NCBI GenBank assembly: GCA_021647945.1
Contig: JAKITT010000007.1
Coordinates: forward strand, 1-64,000
From: Candidatus Polarisedimenticolaceae bacterium
Lineage (GTDB): Bacteria; Pseudomonadota; Gammaproteobacteria; Chromatiales; Chromatiaceae
Length of the DNA stretch: 64,000 nucleotides
Direction: 5' to 3'
In this document: positions 5,027 through 16,400 of the stretch, piece after piece
How the letters are laid out: each line of letters starts with the position of its first letter
Position numbering within the stretch: position 1 is the stretch's first letter
Notes under the pieces: model-generated
What the model was told of the DNA's origin: nothing
Database searches by the model: none
What the model saw: the letters and a program-made list of their open reading frames with translations, nothing else
Made by a program: the position numbers and the translations under genes

Positions 5027-7093
5027 TTACCCACTGCTTTTGACAAAGATAAACTCACCGCCACTATGGCCGGTAAATTTAATCGGTGCGTAGGTGGGTG
5101 ACTGCTTGAAACCGATTGAGGCGGCGTTCTTTTGTACCTGAGGGGAGACGTTAAGATAGATTTTATAGGCGTCAATCAGTCCATTTGCGTCCTCTAGTTG
5201 GTCAAGAAAGGCACGGGCAAATACGGAGTTGGCACCGCCGCCACTATCGAGCACTGGGGCGATTCCGCCTGAGGTGAGTACTGTGCGTGAGGCGGTCTTT
5301 GCCATTACTTTGAGCCATTTCTCCTGTTGTTTATCATCTAACTGGATATCCATCCGGGCCACAGAGCTGCGCGTCATGGAGCCTGAGTAGCAGGAGTCTG
5401 CAACCACAAGAATATGTTTTGCTGGCATGGTATTGAGCAGGTCTGAGATGGCGGAGTTGGAGATCCAATTGGCGCTATTCTCTTGCTCGGCATCGACCGG
5501 CAGCCAATAGCCTTGTAACGTGGTGACGTCACGCTCGCCATGCCCGGCGTAGTAGATCAGCAGATTATCCTTTTCTGTCAGCTTGCCTTTGACCTCATTC
5601 AGCGCGGAGAGAATGGTGTATCTATCGGCATTGCGAATAAATCGGGTATCAAAGCCAAACTGCTCGGTAAGAATTTTGGCCACACTCTGCGCATCATTGA
5701 TGGCGGTCTGTAACGGTGAGTAGTTCTGGTACTCATTGTTGCCGATGACGAGGGCGTAGTAGCGGCCAAAATCAACTGAGCCAGCAACACGGCTGAGGTG
5801 AGTGGCATCAACATCTCTTCTCTTCGCACGCTGCTCGGTGACGAGCATGAAAGAGAACTCGGCGCGCTGACCCGATTGGTCAATCACCTGAATCAGCACA
5901 CGTTTTTCACCCTCTGAGATGGTGACTGCGGCGTTAAACAGACCACTGCTATCGAGAGTGATTGCCTGCCCATTGATGGTGGCTGCTTTGAGCCCTGATG
6001 GGGCATCAATCCGTCCACTGATGACACGCACCTTACCCCCTGAGCGCACCCGTACTTTTGGTAACCCGCCTCGCGTTATGACGATAGAGGGATCAAATAC
6101 CTCGATGGATGGTCCAAGGGTATCCTCGGCGATTAAGAGGGTGGTTTGCTGGCTAACTTGTGAGGATTTTCTATCAAGCGTCCGCGTCATTTTTGCCGCA
6201 TCGTCGGCTAGTTGCGATAGACGGCTCTCCAACTGGGTAACTTTCTGCTGTTGTGCCGCATAGCTGCGTTTAAGCTCATTTATGCGAGGCTCTTCTGAGC
6301 TACTCTCCAGCTGGCGCTGCAAATTCACCAACTGCTGCTTGGATATGTCCAGTGCCACTCTACTCTCTGTCGAAGCCTGATAGGCCACCGTGAGAGAGGA
6401 TTTGAGTTGTTTGATATCCGCTGTGCGTCGGTTTATCTCCTGCCGCAGCAGTGCATTCTGCTCTTGCGCCAGCGAGGCGGCTTTAACCTCAATCGCGGCG
6501 GCGTAGTCAATTTCACTGCCATCAACCCCAGAGGCTTTACGATACCAATTGAAGGCAGTCAGGCTATTCTTCTTTACACCTAAACCCTTCTCATAGAGAT
6601 AACCTAGATTGATCTGAGCGCGTGAATAACCCTGCTCGGCGGCCTTGGTGTACCAGACAAAGGCTGTTTTGTAGTCACTTGGCAGACCTAGGCCCTTCTC
6701 ATAGATCTCGCCAACATAGGACTGCGCCTCGGCATCGCCCTGATGCGCCCGCTCCAGCCAAACATTGAGCGAGGTGCGATAATCGGCCCGATCAAATGCG
6801 ACATACTCCCCGCCACGAATTTCACACACCAGGGCGGTAGTTTTGATCGCCTTGCGCGCGGCAAGGTAGACCATCTTGGCCCCCAGTTTTCGCACCTGTG
6901 CGGGCAGCAGGCAGTCAACCGGCATGAGTTGATCAGCGGAGACTCTGCCCTGAATCTCATCCAGTGCGCTCCTCTCTACAGGGCTTGTAACGCAGCCACT
7001 CAGCCCACCTGACAGCGTAGCAATGAGGATAAGTCCACGTAGCCGTGGCCAAACCGAAGCCTCCGATTGATGTGATGTAGCGTGCATATTCAT
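5027..7093 (-). CDS. Lipoprotein with Sel1 repeats and a caspase (C14) domain
   Basis: A 688-residue predicted cysteine protease. The start ATG (7093) overlaps the kinase stop as ATGA, implying coupled translation. An N-terminal hydrophobic segment ends in the lipobox LSGC (about residue 34), so it is probably a membrane lipoprotein. Two Sel1-type repeats follow (about 115-185, with GDAEAQSYVGEIYEKGLG and its copy), then a coiled coil (about 200-310), a beta-rich region (about 330-420) and a caspase-like domain from about 440. The catalytic dyad is visible as His518 in YYAGHGE and Cys568 in ADSCYSG. Caspase-like peptidases of this family cleave after basic or acidic residues; the substrate is unknown. 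It is the last gene of the tpsB-tpsA-barrel-kinase operon, so the exoprotein or a cell-surface partner is a reasonable candidate target. Confidence 0.85.
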   Translation of the reverse strand: MNMHATSHQSEASVWPRLRGLILIATLSGGLSGCVTSPVERSALDEIQGRVSADQLMPVDCLLPAQVRKLGAKMVYLAARKAIKTTALVCEIRGGEYVAFDRADYRTSLNVWLERAHQGDAEAQSYVGEIYEKGLGLPSDYKTAFVWYTKAAEQGYSRAQINLGYLYEKGLGVKKNSLTAFNWYRKASGVDGSEIDYAAAIEVKAASLAQEQNALLRQEINRRTADIKQLKSSLTVAYQASTESRVALDISKQQLVNLQRQLESSSEEPRINELKRSYAAQQQKVTQLESRLSQLADDAAKMTRTLDRKSSQVSQQTTLLIAEDTLGPSIEVFDPSIVITRGGLPKVRVRSGGKVRVISGRIDAPSGLKAATINGQAITLDSSGLFNAAVTISEGEKRVLIQVIDQSGQRAEFSFMLVTEQRAKRRDVDATHLSRVAGSVDFGRYYALVIGNNEYQNYSPLQTAINDAQSVAKILTEQFGFDTRFIRNADRYTILSALNEVKGKLTEKDNLLIYYAGHGERDVTTLQGYWLPVDAEQENSANWISNSAISDLLNTMPAKHILVVADSCYSGSMTRSSVARMDIQLDDKQQEKWLKVMAKTASRTVLTSGGIAPVLDSGGGANSVFARAFLDQLEDANGLIDAYKIYLNVSPQVQKNAASIGFKQSPTYAPIKFTGHSGGEFIFVKSSG

Positions 7094-8613
7094 CCCTTCT
7101 CCAGCTTTTTTAATTGACCATCTAAGGTCTGTAATTTTTTATGATCTGCATAAATATTTAACCCTTCACTGACAAACTTCCTCGCCTGCTCAAGATCGCC
7201 CCCCTCTATCGACTGCATCGCGAGCTGAGCCAGTTGCTCAAGCAGCCCCTCTAGACCGGCAATTGCCTTGCGATCATAGGGGTGCAGTTCCAGTATCTTT
7301 TGGTATTCGTTATAAGCGTTGCCACCGGGTGGGCTAAGTAGCCGTCCAACCATCATGTGCACCTCTGCCACTTCGAGCATATCCCCCAGCTGTTGACTAA
7401 GTTGAGGTGTGACCTCGACCGCAGGCGGGGGATTTTCAAATAGACTGGCTTCAACAATGGTCGGGGGGCGAATGAGGAGATAACCTGCGCCCATCATCGC
7501 GACTAAAGCCAGTGCGAGGGATATCTGCTTCCATGGCTCCCGTCGTTTTGGCAACAAACCATCAAGAAAGTCACTGACACTGGTCACTCTCTCCTTTCGT
7601 GTTAGCGCCAAGCCTGACAGCAGCGCACGCCATTGTGGCTCCTTGAGGCTCTCAATACGAGAGGGCTGCATGCCCTGCGCATAGGCCTCTTCAGCACTAC
7701 GCCTGCGGTAGGGGTGTCTGCCCGTCAGTAGCTGATAGCAGATGCAGGCAAAGGCATAGATATCATCAGCGGGGTCTGGGGCCTCGCCGTTAAACATCTC
7801 AAGACTGGCATAGGATGGGGTGAGTGCAAATAGCGCCTCAACCTCTGCCGATTCGCTGCTATCCATGTGAATGGCGGGTGAAGTTGAGTCCGACTCAATC
7901 ATCGCCCGAGCGATGCCAAAATCGAGAATTTTAGCCCCTTCATCGGTTAAAAATATGTTACCGGGTTTCAGGTCCGAGTGGATGATGCTGTTTGCATGGG
8001 CATATTTAAGACCCGCCGCAATATCATTAATCATCGGCGCGACCTCTTCAATCTTGCTGACGCCATTTTGATTCGCTTTAAGGTAGTCCTCTAATGACTC
8101 GCCTAACATCAGCTCCATGGTCATAAAGACGGCATCACCATCACGGTCAAAATCATAGACGGTGATGATGTTTGGATGGGCCAGTTCCCGCGCTTTTTTG
8201 GTCTCCTGCTGCAACATCCGCAGCGCTTTTGGGTGTGACTTAAACGAGTCAGAGAGCAGCTTGATGGCGACCAGTGAGTGCTCTTCACCCACCCCCTCTT
8301 GAACTAGATCTCGCGCAGTAAAAACAACCCCCATACCGCCACGCCCCAACTCCTCAACCAGTTGAAACCGATTCTTGATCAGTGTGCCGGGCTGGAGGGT
8401 ATTATCTTGATCGTTGTCATGTGCGACGGTGGAGGCCAGCCGGGTAGCATCATCTGCCTCGGCTAGACTCTCCGCTTGGTGCTGCCGGGGCACCACCACT
8501 GTTTTTTCAACCGACACCGGCGTTTGGATACGAGTGGCTTCATCAGCGCCATCTGTGACGGGTAGCTGAATCCGTGTCAAAGCATCTTCCTGTTGATTCA
8601 CTCTCAGCCCCAC
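7090..8613 (-). CDS. Membrane-anchored Ser/Thr protein kinase with Thr-motif N-terminus
   Basis: A 507-residue eukaryote-like (Hanks-type) kinase. Visible motifs are the glycine loop GRGGMGVVF (90-98), VAIK with Lys118, HSDLKPGN (catalytic Asp214) and DFG (231-233). The usual Arg before Asp214 is Ser, making it a non-RD kinase. A transmembrane helix at about 357-378 is followed by an extracytoplasmic TPR-like helical region. The first 60 residues are disordered and carry repeated Thr motifs: TRIQLP (Thr13), TRIQTP (Thr27), KTVVVP (Thr38) and TRLAS (Thr57). Similar motifs occur in the T6SS kinase and TssL, so they may be phosphosites read by an FHA domain. The start is GTG at 8613; a GTG at 8601 is an alternative. 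The stop overlaps the next gene by 4 bp. Confidence 0.88.
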   Translation of the reverse strand: MGLRVNQQEDALTRIQLPVTDGADEATRIQTPVSVEKTVVVPRQHQAESLAEADDATRLASTVAHDNDQDNTLQPGTLIKNRFQLVEELGRGGMGVVFTARDLVQEGVGEEHSLVAIKLLSDSFKSHPKALRMLQQETKKARELAHPNIITVYDFDRDGDAVFMTMELMLGESLEDYLKANQNGVSKIEEVAPMINDIAAGLKYAHANSIIHSDLKPGNIFLTDEGAKILDFGIARAMIESDSTSPAIHMDSSESAEVEALFALTPSYASLEMFNGEAPDPADDIYAFACICYQLLTGRHPYRRRSAEEAYAQGMQPSRIESLKEPQWRALLSGLALTRKERVTSVSDFLDGLLPKRREPWKQISLALALVAMMGAGYLLIRPPTIVEASLFENPPPAVEVTPQLSQQLGDMLEVAEVHMMVGRLLSPPGGNAYNEYQKILELHPYDRKAIAGLEGLLEQLAQLAMQSIEGGDLEQARKFVSEGLNIYADHKKLQTLDGQLKKLEKG

Positions 8614-8716
8614 CCAGTAGCAACAAATAGAGTAAGCATCCCCGCCAGCATTCTGGTTGTAGGTTCGCCTTTAGGCGAGCAGCGGGGAGTTGAGCCATAG
8701 CCATTAATTGGGGTCA
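8614..8716. other. Short spacer with hairpin inside the operon
   Basis: This is the only real gap in the tpsB-to-caspase gene string. It contains GTTCGCC TTTA GGCGAGC (8663-8680). With no T-run after it on the minus strand it is not a convincing terminator; it may trim or attenuate transcription into the kinase and caspase genes. Confidence 0.35.
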
Positions 8717-10399
8717 TTAGAACTCAAATCGGCCACCCGCCGAAATAGTGTGTTGTGTCACATCATCTTGACCTAGCAGGGTCTCATAGTAGAGATAGGC
8801 GGTCTTGCCGCCACCTAGCGTGGAGGTGATGCCGGTGCCTAATTTGAAGTAATCCCTATCGGGGTCATCAGTACTCAGCTTAAATGTGGTGGCTGTCGGG
8901 TCATTAACAAAGGTGGCGTTGATATGGCGACTGTCATTATTAAATTCATGCGCCCACTCAAAACTCACATGGGGCACAAATACGCCTCGAGAGGTGCTGA
9001 TGGCGTAGCTGGCCCTACCACCGACCTGAGAGTTGAGAGAGGTGACACTCTGCCCCTCATAATTGAGTGCCAGGCCAACGGCACTCTCCTCGGTATAGCT
9101 ATCGATATCGGCCTGGATGTAGTTGATCCGGCCATACGGGCCAAAGCTAAAGGCATCTTTGTAGTAGTCATATCCACCGCCAACACTAAGCGAGTATTCG
9201 GTGCCGGTGGTATCACCCGAGGCTTCACCACTAAAGCTGCTAAAACTCATCTTTCTACTATTATCAAAGCGGTTCAAGCCAATGCTGGCAATCGCATCAA
9301 GGTAGATCGCTTCACTATGGTAGTAGGTTGAGTAGAATGAGAGGGTGTGGCCATTGACACTCATCGATCCACGGGAGTCCTGAAAATCGGTATCATTTCT
9401 GACATAACCCAGAGCTCCCCCTAAGATAAACTGATCGCTAAAACGGTAGTCCACACCGACCGTAAGCCCCTTTGTATTGAAATCAAATGCCAGCTCACTG
9501 CTTGAGGCATCTTTCTCCCCCAAGCTGATATTGCCATTGATGAAAAAGCCAAGCCGGCTAAAGAGGGCATTGCCGCCGCCATGCGTTGTCTCAGTGGCGT
9601 TTACAACAAGCGGGGCAAAGAGCGTCCCCGGCAACGTCAACCCTTGATAGTGCAAGGTCAGGCCCAATGTACTCACCCCCTGAACACCACTACGCAGAGC
9701 GGTCATCCGTGACGAGACATTATCAAACTGCTTAGTTGAGGCCTCAATAGAGGAGGTCCCTTGTGCAGGGGCCTGCTTGGGCAACAACTCCCGTATAGCG
9801 CTGACTTGCTCACTACTCGTTCCCGCGTTAATTGCACTACAGGCATCCAGTAGTGCCTGCTGCTGTGTAGTAATAGATTCGCCCATCTCATCTAGACTGG
9901 CACAAGCCGTATCCAATACATTGGCCAACGATTTTTCACTGGTGGTTAAGCCTGGCAGCATGGAGAAGAGTACAACAGAGGTTGTTAGATCGACGCTTCC
10001 TCCGATACAGCCAGCCCCTGAACAGCCAATCTGAAAGGTAAGAGGGTAGTCCGCTATGGCCGGTGGAGAGACCCATTCAAAGCTGTAAACCGCCGTACTG
10101 CCAGGGGTGAGTTCACCACAGTTATAGATACCATCTAGCATACAATTAGCCGATGTATTTCTAAAATTTGGGGTGATGTTCACCCCGGATAAAACAGTAA
10201 TATCTATAAAGGTAGTAGGTTCACTTACCGGATTACTCACCGTGACGGTATAGCTCACATTGTTCCCCACTACCACAGGGTTTTCTGGGTTTTGCACCAC
10301 ACTAACAAGCGTCACATTGGCAAAAGCCGAGGTGGAGAATAGAAGCGAGACAAGCACCGCTAAAGCAAACTGAACATACCGCTGTCGATTAATAATCAT
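8717..10399 (-). CDS. Outer-membrane beta-barrel protein (autotransporter-type C-terminus)
   Basis: A 560-residue protein starting 8 bp after the tpsA stop. A signal peptide (1-27, ending SAFA) precedes a DUF11-like Ig fold (about 30-115, with NPVVVGNNVSYTVTVSNP and a Cys pair), a helical linker (about 150-225) and a region of alternating beta strands from about 265 to the end. The last residues, ISAGGRFEF, end in Phe, the usual signature of a protein inserted by the BAM complex. The barrel length (~280-290 residues) fits an autotransporter beta-domain. No passenger larger than the Ig domain is present. Its place between the exoprotein and the kinase suggests surface anchoring or sensing of TpsA, which is an inference. 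Confidence 0.75.
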   Translation of the reverse strand: MIINRQRYVQFALAVLVSLLFSTSAFANVTLVSVVQNPENPVVVGNNVSYTVTVSNPVSEPTTFIDITVLSGVNITPNFRNTSANCMLDGIYNCGELTPGSTAVYSFEWVSPPAIADYPLTFQIGCSGAGCIGGSVDLTTSVVLFSMLPGLTTSEKSLANVLDTACASLDEMGESITTQQQALLDACSAINAGTSSEQVSAIRELLPKQAPAQGTSSIEASTKQFDNVSSRMTALRSGVQGVSTLGLTLHYQGLTLPGTLFAPLVVNATETTHGGGNALFSRLGFFINGNISLGEKDASSSELAFDFNTKGLTVGVDYRFSDQFILGGALGYVRNDTDFQDSRGSMSVNGHTLSFYSTYYHSEAIYLDAIASIGLNRFDNSRKMSFSSFSGEASGDTTGTEYSLSVGGGYDYYKDAFSFGPYGRINYIQADIDSYTEESAVGLALNYEGQSVTSLNSQVGGRASYAISTSRGVFVPHVSFEWAHEFNNDSRHINATFVNDPTATTFKLSTDDPDRDYFKLGTGITSTLGGGKTAYLYYETLLGQDDVTQHTISAGGRFEF

Positions 10400-10407
10400 T
10401 AAATAAT

Positions 10408-13400
10408 TTATCCTTGAATCGCTCTACTGGCCACTGTTACTGACCCATTATCTTGAATAGATGATAACTCTTCCTCATCATCCTCGTCCTCATCATCTTC
10501 CAACTGATCTTCTGATAGCAGCAGACCATCACCGACAATATTGAAGATTTTGGTCTCCGTCTTGAGCAGCGCGGAGTCGGCATCAACCACCTGTATATCC
10601 GCACTGGCCTGTACCTGACCCGCCAGTTCACGCTGTAGGCCGGCAACATCAACCAGCGAATTACCAAATGCAAAGTCTGAGAGGAAGCCACCACTCGTCT
10701 CGTATTGGCGCAGATCGTTGACAATCGTTGCGGCGCTGGAACCTAGACCACCAATATAGGCGGTGCTGCTAAAGGCAAGGTTGATCACACTAATACCTGA
10801 CTGAAAGGTCAGTGGCGCACCTGAGGTACCAATGGCGCCACTAAATGCGTAGATATTCGCCGTGCCTGTTCCGGTGATATTGACTGCATCAGTCGTCGCT
10901 AAAACATTCCCATTCTGAGACGTCACATTGATATCTGCTGCGCCAGCATTTAGTTGGGCAACGGTAACATTTTGACTGCCGGTATAGACTATTTTATTGC
11001 CCGAAGTGGTGGTGCTAGCGCCTTTGTTCATCGTTATAGCACCCACATCGGCAAAAACTCTGACCTCGCCATCTATTGAGATGGCACCCGATTGGGTTAT
11101 TGAGCCTGATTGGCTCTGTAGCCAAAGATCGCCACTCCCCGTCACCGAGGAGATATTCATTGCGCCCGCATTGACCACTTGCATATCACCCGACCCACTG
11201 TTTGAAAGTGAGAGGTTCGAGACATTGGTTTCCAGCTTATCAGCGACTGTGCCAATCCCTTGCGTCGCGGTTAAGCTGAGGGAGTCAGCAGTGATGTTAT
11301 TGGCTGCACCATTGCTATCGGTTATCCCCAAACCGACCGAAAGGTTGACGTTTTGGCCTGTTGCATCAATATTGTTGAGCGCTAAACTTGCCGCATTCAG
11401 ATCCAGCTGACCACTCACTGTAGAGTCATTCACGATTAGCGCGCCGCTATTGCTAATTGATGTCGCCGCTGTGTTTAGGCTTAAGTTTGAGACCGTTGTT
11501 ACAAGCCCCGTCACCGCATTATTACCGACAATATTCAACGTCTCAGCGGTAATTGTTCCACCGCTAATCTCTCCACCAATGGTTAGGTTAACGGTCTGAC
11601 CTGTTGCATTGAGGTTATTAAATGCGATGGCTGCATCATTGGAGAGATCCAATTGACCTGTCAGGGTGGAGTCATTGAGTGTGAGCGCACCACTGTTGCT
11701 GATTGAGGTTGCCGCAGTGGTTAGTGCCAAGCTGCTGACACTTGTTTCAATATCTGTTACCGCACCATTGCCGGTAATGACGAGATTATTGGCAGTGATA
11801 TTGACGGTGGTGTCAGCACCACTCGCATCCGCATTGCCATCGGTGATGGCACCACCGGCATTTAGCTCAACATCGCCACTGCCCGCATTGACGGTGTTTA
11901 ATGCCAACGCAGCACTCTGATCGATATAGATACCCCCTATACCGTTGGAGGCCGATGCCGTTAGCGCACCCGTTACCACGGTATCAATGGCATCCACCCC
12001 GGTCGCACCGATCGATGCACCAGAGCCATTCGCGATCAACATCAGATCATAGGCCGTTAGTGCACCTGCTCCAGCTGTTATATCACCTGCAGTCACCGTC
12101 AGAATTAGGCTGTCCGTCGCATTGCCAAGATCACCATCAATCACCCAACTGGTGGCGGTGAGATCGACCGTCTGAGCGCTGCCTGCCGTGATCAAGGCCA
12201 CCGCTGAGGTGTTCAGCGCAATGCTATTTACGACGCTGATATTGCCTGCTGCATCCACACCCGCAGAGGTCAGATTGAGAGCGGTTGCTGCGGTATTGAT
12301 GGCACTATCACCGCCGATATCAGTTGCCGAATCTAGGCTCAAGGCATTGGCGGTCAATCTGCCTGTACCGCCCTCTATATCGCCTGTCGTCGCCGTCAGC
12401 TTCAGGTTGTCTGTTGCGCTGCCCAGATCACCACCGACCACCCAACTGGTCGCCGTGAGTTCTACCGTCTGGGCGCTAGCGTCTGTGACCAGCGTGACGG
12501 TGAAGGTATCCAGGGAGCCTGTATCAACCACCCTGATGTCACCTGCTGCATCGACACCTGCAGTGGTCAGATTGAGAGAGGTTGCTGTGGTATCAACCGC
12601 TATGCCACCACCAATATCGGTGGCTGCATTCAAGCTCAGGGCATTGGCTGTCAGTCTGCCTGCACCGCCCTCTATATCGCCTGTCGTTGCTGTCAGCGTC
12701 AGGCTGTCTGTCGCATTGCCAAAATTGCTATCAACCACCCAACTGGCTGCGCTGAGATCTACCGTCTGAGCACTGCCTGCCGTGATCAGGGCCACTGCTG
12801 AGATGTTTAGCGCACCACTATCTACAACGCTGATGTTGCCCGCTGCATCTGCACCCGCAGTGGTCAGACTCAAAGTGGTCGCAGAGGTATTGATGGCTGT
12901 ACCGCCGCCGATATCAGTGGCGGCATCCAGGCTCAAAGCATTGGCGGTCAATCTGCCTGCACCGCCCTCTATATCCCCTGTTGTCGCTCTCAGCGTCAGG
13001 TTATCCGTTGCATCGCCTAGATTGCCACCGACCACCCAGCTGGCCGCCGTGAGCTCTACCGCCTGTACGGTAGCGTCTGTCACCAGCGTGACAGTGGAGG
13101 TGTTGAGGGAAGCTACATCCACAATCGTGATGTTGCCCGCTGCACCGCTACCGGCAGTGGTTAGATTCAACCCGCCCGCACGGGTCACTACAGCGCTGCC
13201 GATACCGATGCCACCGGCTGCACTCAGGGTGACATTACCGGTAGTGATGACCGTTCCACCCCCACCATCAATGTCACCCGCGGTTGATGTGATAGAGACG
13301 GGACTGCCTGTTGCTTGGCTAGAGAGATTTTCTGAGAGGGTAATAGTGCCGGTCGATTCGAGTGTAATGGCACCGGCCGTAGTCACTATTCCGGTGACAC

Positions 13401-16400
13401 CTGCAACGCTATTCACATCAAGGGCACCCGTATTTTCAATGAAGATATCACCTGCGCTGGTGGACGCTGCTGCCAGCGTGCCGGTCACCGTGGTGACATC
13501 GATCCCTCCAGTGGCATCCAGGGCGATAGTGGCTGCGGTGAGTGCACTGCCACCACTACCAACAATCCCATCTGAGATACCACCCGATGTTGCACGTAGC
13601 ACCAAATTATCTGTCCCCACATTGAGTGCGGCATCAATGGTCCAAGCCGTTGCCGACAGATCGATGGTTTGGTTGCTGCCCGCTGTGAGCAGACTCACGG
13701 CTGCTGCATTGAGGGCAGCGCTATTTAGAACGGTGATGTTACCCGCTGCATCTGCCCCGCCGGTGGTCAGATTGAGAGAGGTCGCCGTGGTATTGACGGC
13801 GGTGCCACCACCGATATCGGTCGCGGCATCCAGAGACAATTGATTGGCTGTCAGTCTGCCTGCATCACCCTCTATGCCACCTGTGCTCGCGGTCAGACTC
13901 AGGTTGTCTGTCGCATTGCCCAGATTGCCACCAACGACCCAACTGGCCGCAGTGAGATCTACAGTCTGGGCGGTGCCTGCGGTGGTGATGGTCAGCGCTG
14001 AAGTGTTCATCGCACTGCTATCCACGAGCGTGATGTTGCCAGCTGCATCGATACCGGTTGTGGTCAGGTTCAACGCACCTGCGCTGGTAGCGAGCGCACT
14101 ACCGATGCCGATGCCACCAGCGGCATTCAGGGTGACATTTCCAGTGCTGATGACGCTGCCACCGCCACCAATAATGTCACCACCCGTTGACGTAATGGTG
14201 ACGGGGCTACCTGTTGCTTGGCTGGTGATATTTTCCGAAACAGTGATGCTACCGGTCGATTCGAGTGTAATGGCACTGGCCGTGGTCAATATTCCGCTGA
14301 CACCGGCAACGCTATTCACATCAAGGGCACCTGTATTTTCAATGAAGATGTCGCCCGCTGCGGTCGATTGTGCTGCCAGGATGCCGGTTACAATGGTGGC
14401 GTCAATCGCGCCGGTAGCATCCAACGCAATAGTGGCTGCGCTGAGCGCTATGCCACCTGACCCCGCTGTGCCATCTGAGATATCCCCAGCGGTTGCACGC
14501 AGTGCCAGGTTATCTGTCCCCACATCCAATGCGGTATCAACAACCCAAGCCGCTGCTGTGAGATCAATCGTCTGTGTTGTGGCCGCTGTTGTCAGCGTCA
14601 CTGCTGAGGTGTTGAGGGCGGCTGAATCTGCTATCGCAATGTCGCCTGCTGCGCCGCTGCCTGTGGTGGTCAGATTCAACGCGCCTGCGGTGGTCTCTAT
14701 CGCATCAGCAACACCGATACCCGTCGCAACATTGATAACGATCGTGCCCCTCGCCGCGACGATATCACCATCGCTATCACCGGCATCTGATACGCCACCC
14801 TCGGTGCTATCAATGGTGACGGCTGTCACTGAAGCACTGCTGGTCTGGAGGCTGCCCAAGGCGATATCCTCATCAGCATTTAGGTCAATGGTGCCGCTAC
14901 CTGCATTGATGATGGTGCCATCCGCCATGGTCAAAGCACCACTGGCCGCACCGCCACTATCGAAGTCAGCAGTCACCTCAATGTTGCCACTTGTGCTGCT
15001 GACATCACCATCGGCACCCAAGGTGACATCATCATCTGCTCGCAGAGTGATGGTGCCTGAGTCGCTGTTTATGGTGTCGTTGACCACCAAATCACCCGCT
15101 GCGCCGCCATCGGCCAGCAGCGAGATGGTGCCTGTACCTACCGTGGTTACGCCGAACTGTCCCGCCGCCACCATTACGGTGCCCGTGATGGATGACAGGG
15201 AGATGTTACCCGCAGAGCCTTGAGCCAGTTTGTTGATGGTCAGGCCGTTGCTCTCAACAATTTCGATGTTGCCTGAGGTGCTATTGTCTACGTCCAAGGC
15301 ATCAATCGTGGTCTCGAGTGCATTGCCATTGCCAACCCCCGTTACCGCATTGATAACCAGCGTGCCACTATCCGCGACGATATCTACATCGCTATCACCG
15401 GCATCCATTATGCCGCCCTCGCTGCTATCAATAGTCACCGCCGTGGCCGAGCTGCTGCTGGTCTGAAGGCTACCCAGAGCGATATCCCCATCGGCATTTA
15501 GGTCAATGGTGCCGCTTCCCGCATTGATGATAGTGCCGTCCGCCATGGTCAAAGCACCACTGGCAACACCACCACCGTCGAAATCTGCTGTCACCTCGAC
15601 ACTGCCGCTGGTGCTGCTGACATCGCCACCAGCACCAAAAACCACATCATTATCTGTACGTAGCGTGATATCACCAGAGTCTGTGGTGATGACATCATTG
15701 ACGGTAAGATCACCGCTAGCTGCCGAATCGGCAAACAGGGTGATGCTGCCTGTTGAGGTGGCCGTCACATCATCGGTGACTGTGATGGAACCACCGGTAG
15801 AGGTGATAGTGATAGCACCCGGCCCAGTCTGGGCTATCGCTACGTTATCCCCATCCAGATCCACCAGCTCAAGCGCAGCGCTATCATTGGTGACATCCAA
15901 AACACCGCCTGAGGTGCCATCAAACTGACCTGTTGAGATGGTGATGCTCTCATCCGTTGCCGATTTGAAGAGCAATGCGGTGGTAGCGTCAATATCCAGG
16001 TTGCCCCCGCCGAAGCGGATGATATCTGTCCCTTCCAGGCGCAGATGGGCGGCGATGATGCCGTTGGTCAAGGTCAGCGTACCACTGGTTGAGACTAGGC
16101 CAATCGTGTCAGCCGCATCCAGGCCCGTCGTTGTACTGGCATCAATGTCACCCGTTGCCGTGAACAAAAGCGTTCCTGCGCCACCACTGTTGGCATTCAG
16201 ATTGGTCAGGGTGGGAGAGGCGGTGTCTGATACCGCAATAACACTGCCACTGGTCAGGTCGAGATCATTGGCCGTGGTGGTAATTGGCACATAACCCGTC
16301 TCATCAAATATATTGGTGACGGCACCAATATCACCACCCACATTGATAGTGATCTGGGAGCCACCGGTAGAGGCTGTAATGTTGGTCGCACCGCCGGAGG

